Shown here in pieces: positions 45,752 to 56,679 of a stretch of 64,000 nt of DNA. Source of the stretch: Pseudovirgaria hyperparasitica. Taxonomy: Eukaryota; Ascomycota; Dothideomycetes; Acrospermales; Acrospermaceae. The notes below the pieces were generated by a model. That model did no database searches and was not told the origin of the DNA. It saw nothing but the letters and a program-made list of their open reading frames with translations. Where the stretch lies: assembly GCF_010093815.1 (NCBI RefSeq), contig NW_022985550.1, forward strand, positions 261,074-325,073, read 5' to 3'. The stretch's first letter is position 1; every line of letters starts with the position of its first letter. The translations under genes and the position numbers were made by a program.

Positions 45752-46560
45752 CTACGCCCTCTTCTTCCCCGCCGCCCCCCGCCGCTCCTCCCTCTCCCTA
45801 TAAATCCTCTCCGTAAACGGATCCTCAAACCGCCTGGCAAAGAAATACATAACCGCGACATGCACCGTCAGCAGCACGCCCGCCGGCTTCGCAAAATACA
45901 GCGCCGAGCCCAAAAAACTGAGCGTCGAGCCATGATACATGGGCGCAGGCGTGACGCTAAACGGGAAGCTCGTCACGGGCTCGTCCATGAGGATGCCAAA
46001 GTAGTCGCCCAGATAGGTGCCCGTGACGCCGAGCGCCCACATCGAGCTGAGCACGAGCACGTTGCCGGTCAGGAAGAGGCCCCAGGAGATGTATTGGACC
46101 GTGGCGGTCTGGAGGGCCGGGTCGCTCGGTTGGCTGCGCAGCGCGCGCTCGTACAGGATGTCGCGGAGGATGCCGAGGGAGAAGATTGTGATGGCGAGGG
46201 CGTAGCAGCCGTAGTGGCGGTTGCCGCCGAAGAGTTTGGTGAGGAGTTTGTGGTGGTATTCTGGAGTAATCGGGGTGGTTAGCTTGGTCTGGTGGGTTCG
46301 TGGTGTGGTGGAGTGCGGATTTGGGTCGAGAAGACAACTCACCATTGTACGCAACGATGCTGGCATGACGTGTCAGCTGTGTTGATATAGATACTTAGCA
46401 GGCAGATTGGCTTACTTCCAAAACACAGGATTGAACGCAATAGACGCCGCAGAGACTACAACAAGCTGATCAACGACCGACCGACACATACAAGAGCGAT
46501 CTACTCAACCATACCCCAAAGCTCCGGCCGCGAGAAATCGAATAGCTTGTCCAAGTCCAT
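45752..46560 (-). CDS. OPI3: Phospholipid methyltransferase (Opi3/PLMT)
   Basis: Exons (minus) are 46560..46515, 46455..46416, 46359..46343 and 46260..45752, 203 aa. The third exon is only 17 nt. Joined, the N-terminus reads PELWVSAASIAFNPVFWNIVAYNEYHHKLLTKLFGG, the hallmark of Opi3, followed by GCYALAITIFSLGILRDILYERAL. Opi3 carries out the last two methylations from phosphatidylethanolamine to phosphatidylcholine in the ER membrane. Four hydrophobic segments and the SAM-binding region GTYLGDYFGILMDEPVTSFPF are visible. The C-terminus ends in a basic KKRA-type tail (AAGKKRA), a possible ER-retention signal. Length matches the yeast protein (206 aa). Confidence 0.92.
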
Positions 46561-47112
46561 GGTGACGAGTCGTTTTTGCCAATTATCGTGAGACTGTCTT
46601 GAGTATGAAGAGTGCACAAAGGCAGAACAGAAGCGAAGCAGGCAGGCTAGAGTAACGAACGCTGCCTTGTTGTCCACGAGGCTAAGGTAATGTTGTGTTG
46701 AAGCTAGGTAGCAGGGCACACCCACGACGTCACTTATGATTGGTGCCGAAGATTTTCGTGGGGTAGCTCGCCCCCGAAAGGCCCCTCAACGGGCAGCCAA
46801 CATAGAGGCGGCACTATGGTACACAGTAGGGAAGACTTGTCCAGTAATCATGCGCCATGAGTAGGACGTATATCGATTACAATCACGCATAGTATATAGT
46901 ATATAAATCCAAAACAATTCACGTTTCCAGAACTCGGGGATTTCGGCCCTCAAATCAAGCCTCTCAACAGACCCTGCGTCCAGCTGCAGGACTGTAGGCA
47001 GGTCCCAGGTACGGGCAAATGCAAGAGCAGGCAGGGTTCATCGCTTTTACTCACAAGATTACCTCCATTCATAAAGGACCTCAGACTTCTTGCCAACATC
47101 TACCGTCTCATC
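46561..47112. promoter_or_regulatory. OPI3 upstream region
   Basis: About 550 bp between the OPI3 start and the tRNA-Gln(TTG) gene. A TATATAGTATATAAAT patch lies near 46890-46907. No gene is seen. Confidence 0.4.
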
Positions 47113-47195
47113 GGTTGTATGGTGTAGAGGTTAGCACACCGGATTTTGACAGTGTTAAATATTCCGGCGACCCCGGTTCGAGTCCGGGTACGACC
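47113..47195 (+). tRNA. tRNA-Gln (anticodon TTG) with intron
   Basis: A full cloverleaf: acceptor GGTTGTA with TACGACC, D-stem GTGT/GCAC, anticodon stem CCGGA/TCCGG, loop TTTTGA then a 12-nt intron, T-arm CCCGG-TTCGAGT-CCGGG. Anticodon TTG reads CAA (Gln). A TTTTTT terminator follows directly (47196 onward). Confidence 0.93.
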
Positions 47196-47533
47196 TTTTT
47201 TGCCTTTTCCGGCCTGTCTTTCTTGGAGAAGATCTCGTCTTAGCATTGCGAGAGCGTGTATTTTGCATATATAATCTACGAGTTACATGGGTTCTATTAT
47301 GCGTGATACTTACTTCGTTACTATATATCTTCCTACTCTTGAATTAAGACCATAATATAGTCAGTCCATAATAAGTGGATTCATGAAGATAACGAAGTAA
47401 TATGATTGATTGATTGTCTGTTGGACTGTACGTATATAATAGGCACACGGGTGAAGAGAACAGATGTCATGGTCATGATCGAGACGTGGGACCTATAGCC
47501 TAGCGTCTCTATCCGACGAACATACCGGATGCA

Positions 47534-47593
<60 letters not shown>

Positions 47594-48168
47594 CGATGAG
47601 GGAAAAGGTAAATATCCATTTGCTATAAGAGGATGCGCAAAGCGGAATTTTTGCCTCTTCTCCGCTCTCGACTCACCGTCCTCTCCGGTCTCTCTCCAAA
47701 ACAACCGCTCCATCATGGCTCATGCCCGGCTAGCTGAGCTCAGCTCATACTACTGCCTGACCTCCGCTCTGCCACTCTTTCTCAACGAGCTCCGCTTCTC
47801 CAGCCTGGGATAACTACAAATTGGTATATTAAGCAAAAAGGAAGCAGGATAGCACAGTTAAAGCTTTATAACACGATATGACAACGCGTCCGACGACGTC
47901 CATATCAACACAAAAGGGGAGGATCCGGCGGTCCACGACAATAAAACATGTTTTGAGAAATCGCTCATCCTGTCCAAGGGCGTGGCGGCGGGTCGGTTTG
48001 TGTCGGTATGTGAGGGGAAAGTCGATGCTTATCCAAACACCGCATGCTCCAAGTTCGCCAGGTATATAAATTCAAGTATGCAACATGTAACGTAGTAAAA
48101 CAGGGAATGCTCTCGTTAGTCGCTGAGGGTCGACGTGTTGCATTCCAGCTGATTGAAACAAAAAGCGT
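47196..48168. other. Intergenic, holds an (AC)28 microsatellite
   Basis: About 970 bp between the tRNA and the 3' end of the DENN gene. The AT-rich first part and the microsatellite are the only features seen; ORFs crossing the repeat are artefacts. Confidence 0.45.
47536..47591. repeat. (AC)28 microsatellite
   Basis: Fifty-six bases of uninterrupted AC/CA dinucleotide. Confidence 0.97.
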
Positions 48169-51031
48169 TCAGGCGGTCGTGAAACGGGACTCGACAAGTC
48201 TGCGGACCTTGGGTCCCAACTTCTTCGCAACCGGTGTCAGCTCTCGCTGGTTCTCATGCTCTTCAGCAGCAGCAGCTTCGTCTTCATGTTCGATAATCTT
48301 GGTGGGAACGGCGGGTTCATCGTTCTTATAGTGCTGTAGACTATGACGGTCTGGAGTAGTCGAGCTGCTCATCATCGACATTGATGTGCTAGAGCGGTTG
48401 TGGACTAAATCTGGGGTGGGAGGAATGCTCGAGTGTCGGTGAGAGGAGGTGATGACAGAGTCACCGTCACCGTACTCGCTGTTCATGCTTTGGTCGTGTC
48501 CATCATCTGATGGCGGGGCCTGCACGCTGTCATTCTTCTCACTCCTCATATCCTCGTCATCTGCCTGTTGAGCGAGATGAAGACCCTCAACGGCCGCCGC
48601 ACATTGTTCCGAGATATTGCGGATGATGTAAGCAATGGCGTCGGTCTTGTCGCGAAGATGCTTGTCTGCAACGTCAATCATACTTTGATTAGAGAAACGT
48701 TTGCGGTTGACGGGACTGGAGAGAAGGCGTCGCTCCATGTCGGGAGATACGTCTTCGTTCTCGTGACTTTGAAGGTCAATGGTGCTGCCCCGGCTGACGG
48801 TACGAGTGGATGGTCTTGAAGACTGTCGTGATACTTGGTGAGATGCACGATGGGCGTGGGACTTTTCGGATTCGTATTCCATCTGGCCTTCGGCTTGCAC
48901 TTCACCGTCAGCATCCTCAATGAGGTCGTCGAAGCCTTCTTGGAGGAGCTCAGCCAATTCCGGAGCGTTGGCGAGAGACTTGACAATGTGTTGCATATGA
49001 TGTGCTTGACCATCAATCAACGCGCGCAGATGGAGGACAACACGCTGAGCTTCCTCGCGTTGTCGCATGATGGTAAGGTTGGTGTGCTGAAGTGCAGACA
49101 ACTCCTTGGCGTTGCGCTTCCTTTCGCGCTCGAGCTCCTCGGCGATCTCTTGCTGGAGCACCAATGCTTCGAGGGCGTCGTCACGTTGCTTCTCAGTTCC
49201 AGATAGGCGTACGGTGAGTCGTGCAGTATCGTCCTTCTGTTGGTCGATGAGACCAGTCAGACGGCGATTTTCCTTCTTGTGGGTTTCAATCTTGGTCTTG
49301 AGATCTTGGGTCTCCTTGGTGAGCTGTTCAGCGAATGCCTGGAACTTGAGGAACTGTTGCTTCCAGCTCTCAAGCTCTTCGACGAGGAAGTTGTTACGCT
49401 TCGTCACCTTTCCAAGCTCGGTGTCCATGCGGCCCTTGAGGTTGATAAAGTCTTGCCATGCCTCCATCGCGTCCCGAGAGTACTGGTTGCGCTCGCGAAC
49501 GATTTCGTTGAGGTGGCGCATGGAGACCTTGGTCATCAAAGGCTTCTTGACAGAACCACCAAAGATGGCCTTCATACCAGTGTTGCGACCAAGCTTTTCA
49601 CAGACATGGTCCATGACAGTCATGACTGAATCCTGGTTCCACCAATCGGGATCTTGGATGCTCTCAACCTCGCCTTTCATGACGATGATCGTGCCAGCCG
49701 GAATAAGCTTTCCCCCACCATAAGCAGAGCGGAGGTGTTGTGGCACACCGGAAGGAGCAACATCACCATTCAAAGCCTGAGTAAGGCGGTTGATCATCTT
49801 AGTCCTCTGGCCTTGGCTCAGAGCTGTTGGAGGATCCGAGGTTAGGACGAAGTTGCGGTCCAAGTCAACGACAAGGGCATCGCTGGGCGCAGTGAAAAGG
49901 GTGCGGCATTCCGCTGTAACGCCTAGAATGTACGGACCAGGCTCTTGAACCAATTCCTTTGCGTGACGAGCGTGGACTACAGGCACGTACAAGCCACTCC
50001 ACTCGTAGATACGGACGCAGAATCTGACGGTCTCGGCGGCGACGGTTAACATTGCTGGATAGTGAGACACGAATATGATTCTCCGAGTAGGAGAGACTGC
50101 AGCTTCCATGACACCCACAATGTTCGGGATAGAGAGACATTCGAACAAGGGCCACATGGCGAAATTCTGGAATCCTGTAGGAGACGATGGGAATTGATAG
50201 CAAAGCGCGTAGTCCTTCATGTCGATGCGGACAAGATCGTTCAATCTTGGGGCTGGGAAGCTCAAGATCCTGGATACCTCCTCAGCATGGAAGAGGTTGG
50301 TAGCTTTGTTCCAGTGAATCCACATTCCACGAAGGTAATCGCCCAGCAGATCATAGAGAGGATATCTGGAGAGAAAGCTGAGACAGTATGGAATCCAGTA
50401 TGTGTCATCTGGGCTGTCGAAGAAGTCGGACTCGGTGCGCTTGCGGAGATCGCGGATTGTCTCAGCTCTCTTCTCATCTGCACGGGACCAGACACGAAGA
50501 GCAATGCCATATAGGGTGTGAGAGGAGTCCTGCTGAAGGACGAAGGAATGATGGACGCAGTGCGGCTGGCTCCTGCCGGTACAGATCTCTACATCGTGAG
50601 GAAAGCATGCCTGTGTTTGTGATTAGAGCTTGATGTGACAAAGGGATGGATGCTGGAGTACTTACGCGCATAGCAGAGTGAAGAGACCTGGCAATCTCAT
50701 TGTCCTGCTCCAACCTAGGGCTGCTTCCAAGAATCTCAGGAAGCCAGAAAGCGCCAATTGCACCTTTCATGTGTCCAATCTTTCCTTGGGTTGGAGTAGG
50801 AGCCTTGACCCACTGGGATGGCTCACGGCCAACACCACATACCATGTAGGCATGAGTGAGAGTCTTGGGCGAGCGCTGGCCAGGCTTGATGTTCAGGGTC
50901 GAGGGTAGTGGTTGAGTGATTCTTGAATGCAGAGAAGAGGTCCTGCTGGGGATGACCAGACTGGTGTCACCTGCATCACGGGTTGGAGGGCGTTCGCTCG
51001 TTCGCGGACGCAGACTCAGAGAGGGAGCCAT
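48169..51031 (-). CDS. DENN (AEX-3) domain protein with C-terminal coiled coil
   Basis: Exons (minus) are 51031..50666 and 50610..48169, 935 aa. The N-terminal half carries the tripartite DENN module: YMVCGVGREPSQWV near the start, then PLYDLLGDYLRGMWIHWN, LSFPAPRLNDLVRIDM, MWPLFECLSIPNIVGVMEAA and ALVVDLDRNFV. DENN proteins are guanine-nucleotide exchange factors for Rab GTPases in membrane traffic. Residues about 480-640 form a coiled coil with RRLTGLIDQQKDDTARL and EELERERKRNAKELSAL. The C-terminal third is disordered and Ser-rich. Fungal genes of this make-up are poorly studied and the Rab partner is unknown. The start at 51031 follows a purine-rich (minus-strand pyrimidine) leader. Confidence 0.88.
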
Positions 51032-51334
51032 TGCGTACGAGGTCAATTGAAGTCGGACGACACAATTGAAGCTTCACACTGCTTTGAGCAGATGTAGCTC
51101 GAAGACTGTGCGAGAGTTGTCGAGGCTTGGTGGAAGGAATCAAAGGAGAGTCATGAAGGTGAAGAGAAGAAGAAGAAGGTAAGGGGAGAGGAAGTAAGCA
51201 GTTTGGACGACAGAACGGCGCCACTTCCTAGCGAAGAGAGGTGATGGTAGTGGTGGTGGAGTAAGAGGAGGAGGAGGAGTAGGATGATTGAACGAGTTGT
51301 GTGAGGTGGAAAGGAGTCAAGGACAGGGCTTGAA

Positions 51335-51353
51335 GGGGGGGGGGGGGGGGGGG
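51335..51353. repeat. G19 homopolymer
   Basis: Nineteen consecutive G on the plus strand, about 300 bp upstream of the DENN gene start. Confidence 0.9.
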
Positions 51354-52616
51354 TTAGGTAAGTGCTAGCGTAATAGTAGCGGCAACAAGCAATGAATTAA
51401 CGTATGGTCACAGCGACTGGCCTGGCACCAAAAGATGTGACAGGACAGCCTTGGAGGAAGGGCTTCTTCTTCTTCTGCTACGTCTGGGGTGCCTTGAGCT
51501 TAACATTATTCTTGTTCGGCGCGGTATTGCAAGAATGCCCAAAACAGCAAAGTAACCAAGTCAACCAGTACAGGTGAGCAAGGATGGATCGTCCAGCTTT
51601 GCATGACTTATTCCGCTTCCTCTGCTAGTGGCCAAGGTAATTAGTGGAGTACAGTAAGTAGACGGTAGCTTAGGTTAGCTGCTGCAGGTCGTAGTGTAGT
51701 AATTAGTGTCTGCGCCGGTTAATCGACTCGGGAGCCTTCCCCTGACCGTTGGCCTTGCTTTCTCCTCTAATACACTGTACCATTATCACCCCGTTACTCT
51801 TACGCTTCTTCTGTTCAATTTCACTTTCACTCTAATATCACCTACTTTCGCCGGTCCTCTAGGGAGTTTTTTGGCCCGCTCCTCGCCTTTCCTACTCTCT
51901 TCCCTTCTCTCTCACTCTCACGCCCTCTCGCCACTGGGGCCGTCCCAGCGAAATTAGGGACAGTGGATGTCTGTGCTCCTTTCCACGACTCCACTCCTGT
52001 TCCGTTGCCGCGGGTTTGATGCAGCAGCAGTAGCAGCATCTAATTCGACCTATGCAAACGAGCAGGTTCTTCCAGGCTCTGCGAGAGCCTCTAGGAACAT
52101 GACACTAGCCAATAATAATACCTCAATCCATGAATGTGATTACTTGCACGCTCGTGCAGGCAGCACATCTCATTTCGCTCTTCTTCGTATCTATCACTCG
52201 TATATAATGTACTACTGATCTGTGACAGTCGAGACAAATCGTCTGTACTTCGGTCAGTATCATCATCTGCTTTGTTCTTGCTCAACGGCCAAATTCTCGC
52301 CTTGACCTGCAGGCCGATTTGTGCTTGTTCTGGCGCCCCCACTGTATATACCCAAAGGCGAGGGAGGTGGCTGCCCAGATGTGTTGGATGTCGGTATACG
52401 TTCCACGGCGCGATTCCCGCCCCGTTTTCGAATGCTGACAGCGACACTCTAGATAAGCAGCTCCCGCCTCCAGTCGATCTTATATGCCGCTCCATCTACA
52501 CAGTATGATGGGATAAGTACGGGACCAGTACCGGTGGTGTCAATATGTCAGATCATGAACGTTATGTATGATTTGGCGATATGTTGTTATGGTAAATATG
52601 GTAGGGTATGGTCTAT

Positions 52617-52645
52617 CACGTTGCACGTTGCACGTTGCACGTTGC
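52617..52645. repeat. Short tandem repeat, unit ACGTTGC
   Basis: Four consecutive copies of the 7-bp unit (CACGTTG) in the gene-poor region. Confidence 0.85.
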
Positions 52646-55391
52646 ACCACGGTCCACTTCTTCCTCTCATGAAACAAGTCTGTGCCTGCCTGGACTGCGT
52701 ACCCACCACCGTACCTGCCTGCCTAGCTCCCGCCGTAAAGGAAGTCGCCCGCCTTGGCGATACATCATTGCCCACCCTGGGAAAGAGCCTTCGCTGAAAC
52801 CGACCAATCATATCATAGAACGTGACTTGGCCGCGCTCCTTCCCCCCCTAATCTGTCTATTAGACCGCATCACAACGCCACAGTCTGCCTTCATCTCTTC
52901 AATCTGTACTATTACTGTATCTGCCGTCCTGGCGTGGTCGAGGACTCTCTAGATAAGACATGTGAATGCTGGACGTTGCGTTGCTAAACCTGATACATAT
53001 ACATATATATACGCGGCTCCCATTGAGGCTGACTCGGTTGCCAGTTAGTGCCTTTGCATGAGTCGATGGTCGACGCTCAAACAGCTGAGATGGTAATTAT
53101 TGAGAAGAATCAGCGTTTTAATGGTTTGCACGTGCTTGCATGCACACTCACATTCGGGGACCACGGAAGTATAACCTGCCTGTACTGTAACTGTGTACTG
53201 CACATTATTACTTCGACGAAGCAAATGCTCCATAATTACTTCCACGAGACCCTGATCCAGAGTTTCTGGTAGATCGCCATGTTGCGGAAGGTTGTTCGTT
53301 GTTCATCAGGTGGTGGTCGAGCTGTAGGAATCATGAAAAGCCCGGGAAGCCGCGTGGCAGTCCTCCGTGGATCGCCCAGCACTGGCAACTGGAATACAAT
53401 ACCACTATTATAGCCCGACATCACGACTCACACACTCACCCACCACTCGTCACATTCTGCTCCGTCGCCGCCCGATGGGAAATTCTCCGATCCTCTGGAT
53501 ACATATCCCGGTACCCAATAATTTCAAAGCCTCTGAAACACACCATTTTGCGAGGGCCCCTGGTCGGCTAACCCCCGCGCGCGGATCGCACTCGCAATAA
53601 CTTCTTTGTCACAGACTTATTACCATACTATGCATTGTACCCATAGTCTATATTCGCGTGCGTGTGCGCTTGGACGAGGGGAATCCTTCAGATCTGCCTG
53701 CCTGTCTGCCAGTCAGTAATATGATAGTCGTCTAAGATCGTCCCAGTTCCAATGCAAGGCACTCTCTTCCCTCCCGGCACGTTGTCGCTAATAATTACTG
53801 TGCCGTACATTGTGAACCTTCCAGAGAGTCTCTATAAGCTGTGCATCATGTCCATCCCTGCAAGCGTGTCTATCGCGTTTTGTTAGTCCGAGGCGCAGAG
53901 CGGATTTGTGCAGGCAGGAAAAAAACATCATGCGTGCCCTCTTCTTCTAGCTGCACCGCGTCTTCGACGACGCCAGTGATGTTGTACAACGTCTAGAGAA
54001 GGCAAGCCTGAAAGGAACCTGCCACGGGGTCAGCTCCTGCGCACTGCGCCTATCGATCAAAAAGGGCGCAGGGGACAACAGCGTAATCGCTCTAAGAGTC
54101 TAAGCAAAGTATAAACTCCATCCACGGATCCGGTTTGCTGTTGTTCCTGCGGGGATAAGGACCGGGTGGGTGAGTGGCGAAGGTGAGGCGAAAAAAGCAC
54201 GCGCACGCCCGAGACCCAGATCTTGGGTTCACAGTCCACCACATCTACACGTCCAAATATATTCTACAAAAGTTGGAATAACTTCGGCTGTAATGGTCTT
54301 TACATAGAAGCCCTTCCAATCTCGTGTTTCACTCCAACTTTACAACCCCAACCCGGGCCCAGTTCGAATCCGATGGTGTCCGCCTCCACTCGCTTAGGTA
54401 ACTAGCGACGCTGGACGGGCCTGAGCAATGAAGTCTACTGTCCAGGGAAGCAATTCTGCAGACGAGTCTTCACCATCGGATGGCGGCGCTGGACTACCCA
54501 GGTGGTGGTTTGGATTGTTCATGAGTGAGTGGTTGGGCGACTATGGCATCTCTCTTTTGCTCTATGTCGTGCGTGTGTTGTTGCTACGAGTTCTTTTGTC
54601 GTCACCGTCTTCGCCGTCACCAGACAATCTTCTTACCTACCATCCATCGTTTGGATCGTTTTTTATGTCTTGAACAACATTTATCGTCTATCATACGCAC
54701 GCGCATCTATGTCAAACGCCTGCACTTCGACCTGTATCTAGACATACGCAATCTTCGCTCCTACCGAGTAGCACATGAGCCCATCCATATTTCATTATCA
54801 CTATCTACGTTCTAGCGGCTGCATTCGTCGTCCGTATAATCGAACACGCATATATATTCACGCAGCACAGTTCACGAGTCATCCATCAATCAATACTAAC
54901 GACGCCCGTATTGATTGTATCGCATACTCAATTAAATTATGCCACACTTCCAAGCCCTCCCTGCATTTTCTAGCCCTGTATCAATCACCATAGGGAAACC
55001 ACAGCCTATCCCAACACAGCAATAATACATGTCCCCCATCAAATGCCACTAAACGCCCTCATGAACCGAAAGACGCAGAGAATTGCACCCAGGAATCGTG
55101 TCTTCATCTTGCACCCACTATAGACGTCAACCCATGGAGTATGGAAGAGAGAACGTATATGCTCGTGGTGGGTTTTTTTGCGTTTAGCACAATTGCGTGA
55201 AAGCATCACTTTCGCAAGAAAAAAAACATCCTGATAAAATCGTATTATTCGATTATGAAATGCGCACCTGCGCGGTGCGTGAGGGAGGGGTATCATCGGA
55301 AACGCCAGAATGTAGCCAAAAAATCACGCCCCTTGTCATAACGCCTTCTCATGCTATTTGTTTCTTTCTCTCTTTCTCTCTCTGTGTATGA

Positions 55392-55918
55392 TCAAACTAT
55401 GCAAAGTCAGCATGTACCAGCAGCAGCACCATTCGTTCAGTTCCATACCATTCAAGTAATCCGCCGCCATGAGCAGTTCAAGACACAGCTCCGGCGGAAT
55501 ATCCAGATCCGGCATATCCTTCGCATCCTTGTGCTTCTCATTATAATAGAGATACTCGCACACTTTATCCAGGACAAGACCACTAGAGCGAGCGAGCGCA
55601 TGGTCAGTCAAGTTCTTCGAATCCACGCTATCCATTCCTGAAATCTAGAGAGTCACGGAAGACACATACTTGATATTCTCAAACTCGCACCGGCCAGTCA
55701 GACCCTCCTGGAACCGACCTAACATTGACGTCAATATCTGCATGAAGGGGAAGACAGGTGGTCGTTGGCGGAGACAACGGCGGACGGACGGACGTACTGT
55801 TAGGGTCGAGCATGTTCTTGATCGCGCCCGCGAGAATGGCGGCGGACCGCTTGATCTTGAATTCGAAGCCGTCGCAGGACACGAGGGTTACGTATTCGGT
55901 TTGTTTCTCCTCTGACAT
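55392..55918 (-). CDS. ELC1: Elongin C
   Basis: Exons (minus) are 55918..55798, 55718..55670, 55582..55449 and 55396..55392, 102 aa. The protein is a Skp1/BTB-fold adaptor with YVTLVSCDGFEFKIKRSAAILAGAIKNML, then FENINGLVLDKVCEYLYYNEKHKD and DLDIPPELCLELLMAADYLNV. In other eukaryotes elongin C links cullin ubiquitin ligases to substrate receptors and partners elongin A. The last exon is my reading of a 52-nt intron that leaves one codon part plus the stop. Without this splice the frame runs 31 residues further and ends in a basic RERKRERNK tail. Length and the AADYL end favour the spliced form. Confidence 0.85.
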
Positions 55919-56679
55919 GGTGAGGTGTCTGGCATACAGTTCAAACAGTTGCGCATATATTATGTGAGAAAGCAAAGGGTTGGAGAAGGTGGGCAGAGGG
56001 GAATATGCAATACGTCGCGCTAATTAGCAGCAAAATTGAAAAAAGATGTGCCCACTAATCCGTATATCCATAGTTACATGGGAAAGCTTGGCGCCCGATG
56101 TTCGCCCGTGTCACCAACACACACGATTTAGTATAATCGACATTTTTATCTATTACCGCCGTATAATACTTATATAGTACTAAATATTACTAAATATTAG
56201 TTCTATATAATTCTTATTATATCTCTATAGCCTTTATATTACTTTATATTATCTATAATACCTCTAAAACTATAAAAAAAGAGTAGTTATATAGAGATAT
56301 TCTTACGTCTAGCTAGATATATACCCCTATATTTAAAGGCGCTCTAGATAGATATAGGGGAGGTATTAGGGGTCTATAGTACTATATATTAGTTATACTA
56401 CCTCTTTAATACTATACTATATAGTTATAGATACTATATAAGCGTAGTATAGTAGTAATAGATAAAAATATCGATTATACTAAATCGTGCGTGTTGGTGA
56501 CACGGGCGAACATCGGGCGCCAAGCTTTCCCATGTAACTATGGATATACGGATTAGGCAGGGTACGTACTATAATACCGACGCGTGAGCACGGGACCTCG
56601 CGTTCTGCGATCCATACCTACAACCTCACCGCGCCCTCTAAGTAACCATCACCACTTCCCAAAGCCTAAATACAAAAAA
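55919..56679. promoter_or_regulatory. Divergent promoter of ELC1 and the SDR gene, split by a MITE
   Basis: About 760 bp between the two start codons. Two thirds of it is the MITE described separately; the remaining host DNA is about 135 bp on the ELC1 side and 120 bp on the reductase side. Confidence 0.6.
56055..56556. mobile_element. MITE-like DNA element with long terminal inverted repeats
   Basis: A 502-bp element. Its ends are inverted repeats of at least 101 bp with only two mismatches (56055..56155 and 56456..56556), both of C-to-T / G-to-A type, fading into a further 20-25 bp of weaker match. The outer ends read CTAATCCG and CGGATTAG, so a TA target-site duplication of Tc1/mariner type is possible (TA|ATCCG..CGGAT|TA). 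The 300-bp core is very AT-rich, with TATATA-type runs, and has no ORF. The pattern fits a non-autonomous DNA transposon, the core perhaps hit by repeat-induced point mutation. The near-identical ends suggest a fairly recent insertion. Confidence 0.88.

Larger units (their letters stand above)
51032..55391. other. 4.4-kb gene-poor region
   Basis: No convincing protein gene or structured RNA is visible between the DENN gene start and the elongin C 3' end, the longest such gap in the window. It starts with the DENN promoter (GA-rich, with a G19 tract). Small ORFs occur; the longest ATG ones, such as 54428..54673 (81 aa, one hydrophobic stretch), have no recognisable features. Base composition is ordinary, not the AT-rich pattern of decayed transposons. 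It may hold long leaders, non-coding RNA or regulatory DNA. Confidence 0.4.

Noticed and set aside
47529-47813. Open frames across the AC repeat
   Set aside because: The Thr-His or Cys-Val runs come from the dinucleotide repeat; no conserved sequence flanks it.
54360-54385. GTTCGAATCC box-B-like sequence
   Set aside because: No box A at a proper distance and no T-arm or acceptor pairing, so not a tRNA.
54428-54673. 81-aa ATG frame with one hydrophobic segment
   Set aside because: Ordinary length for chance, no recognisable motif and no neighbouring exon; left as unproven in the gene-poor region.
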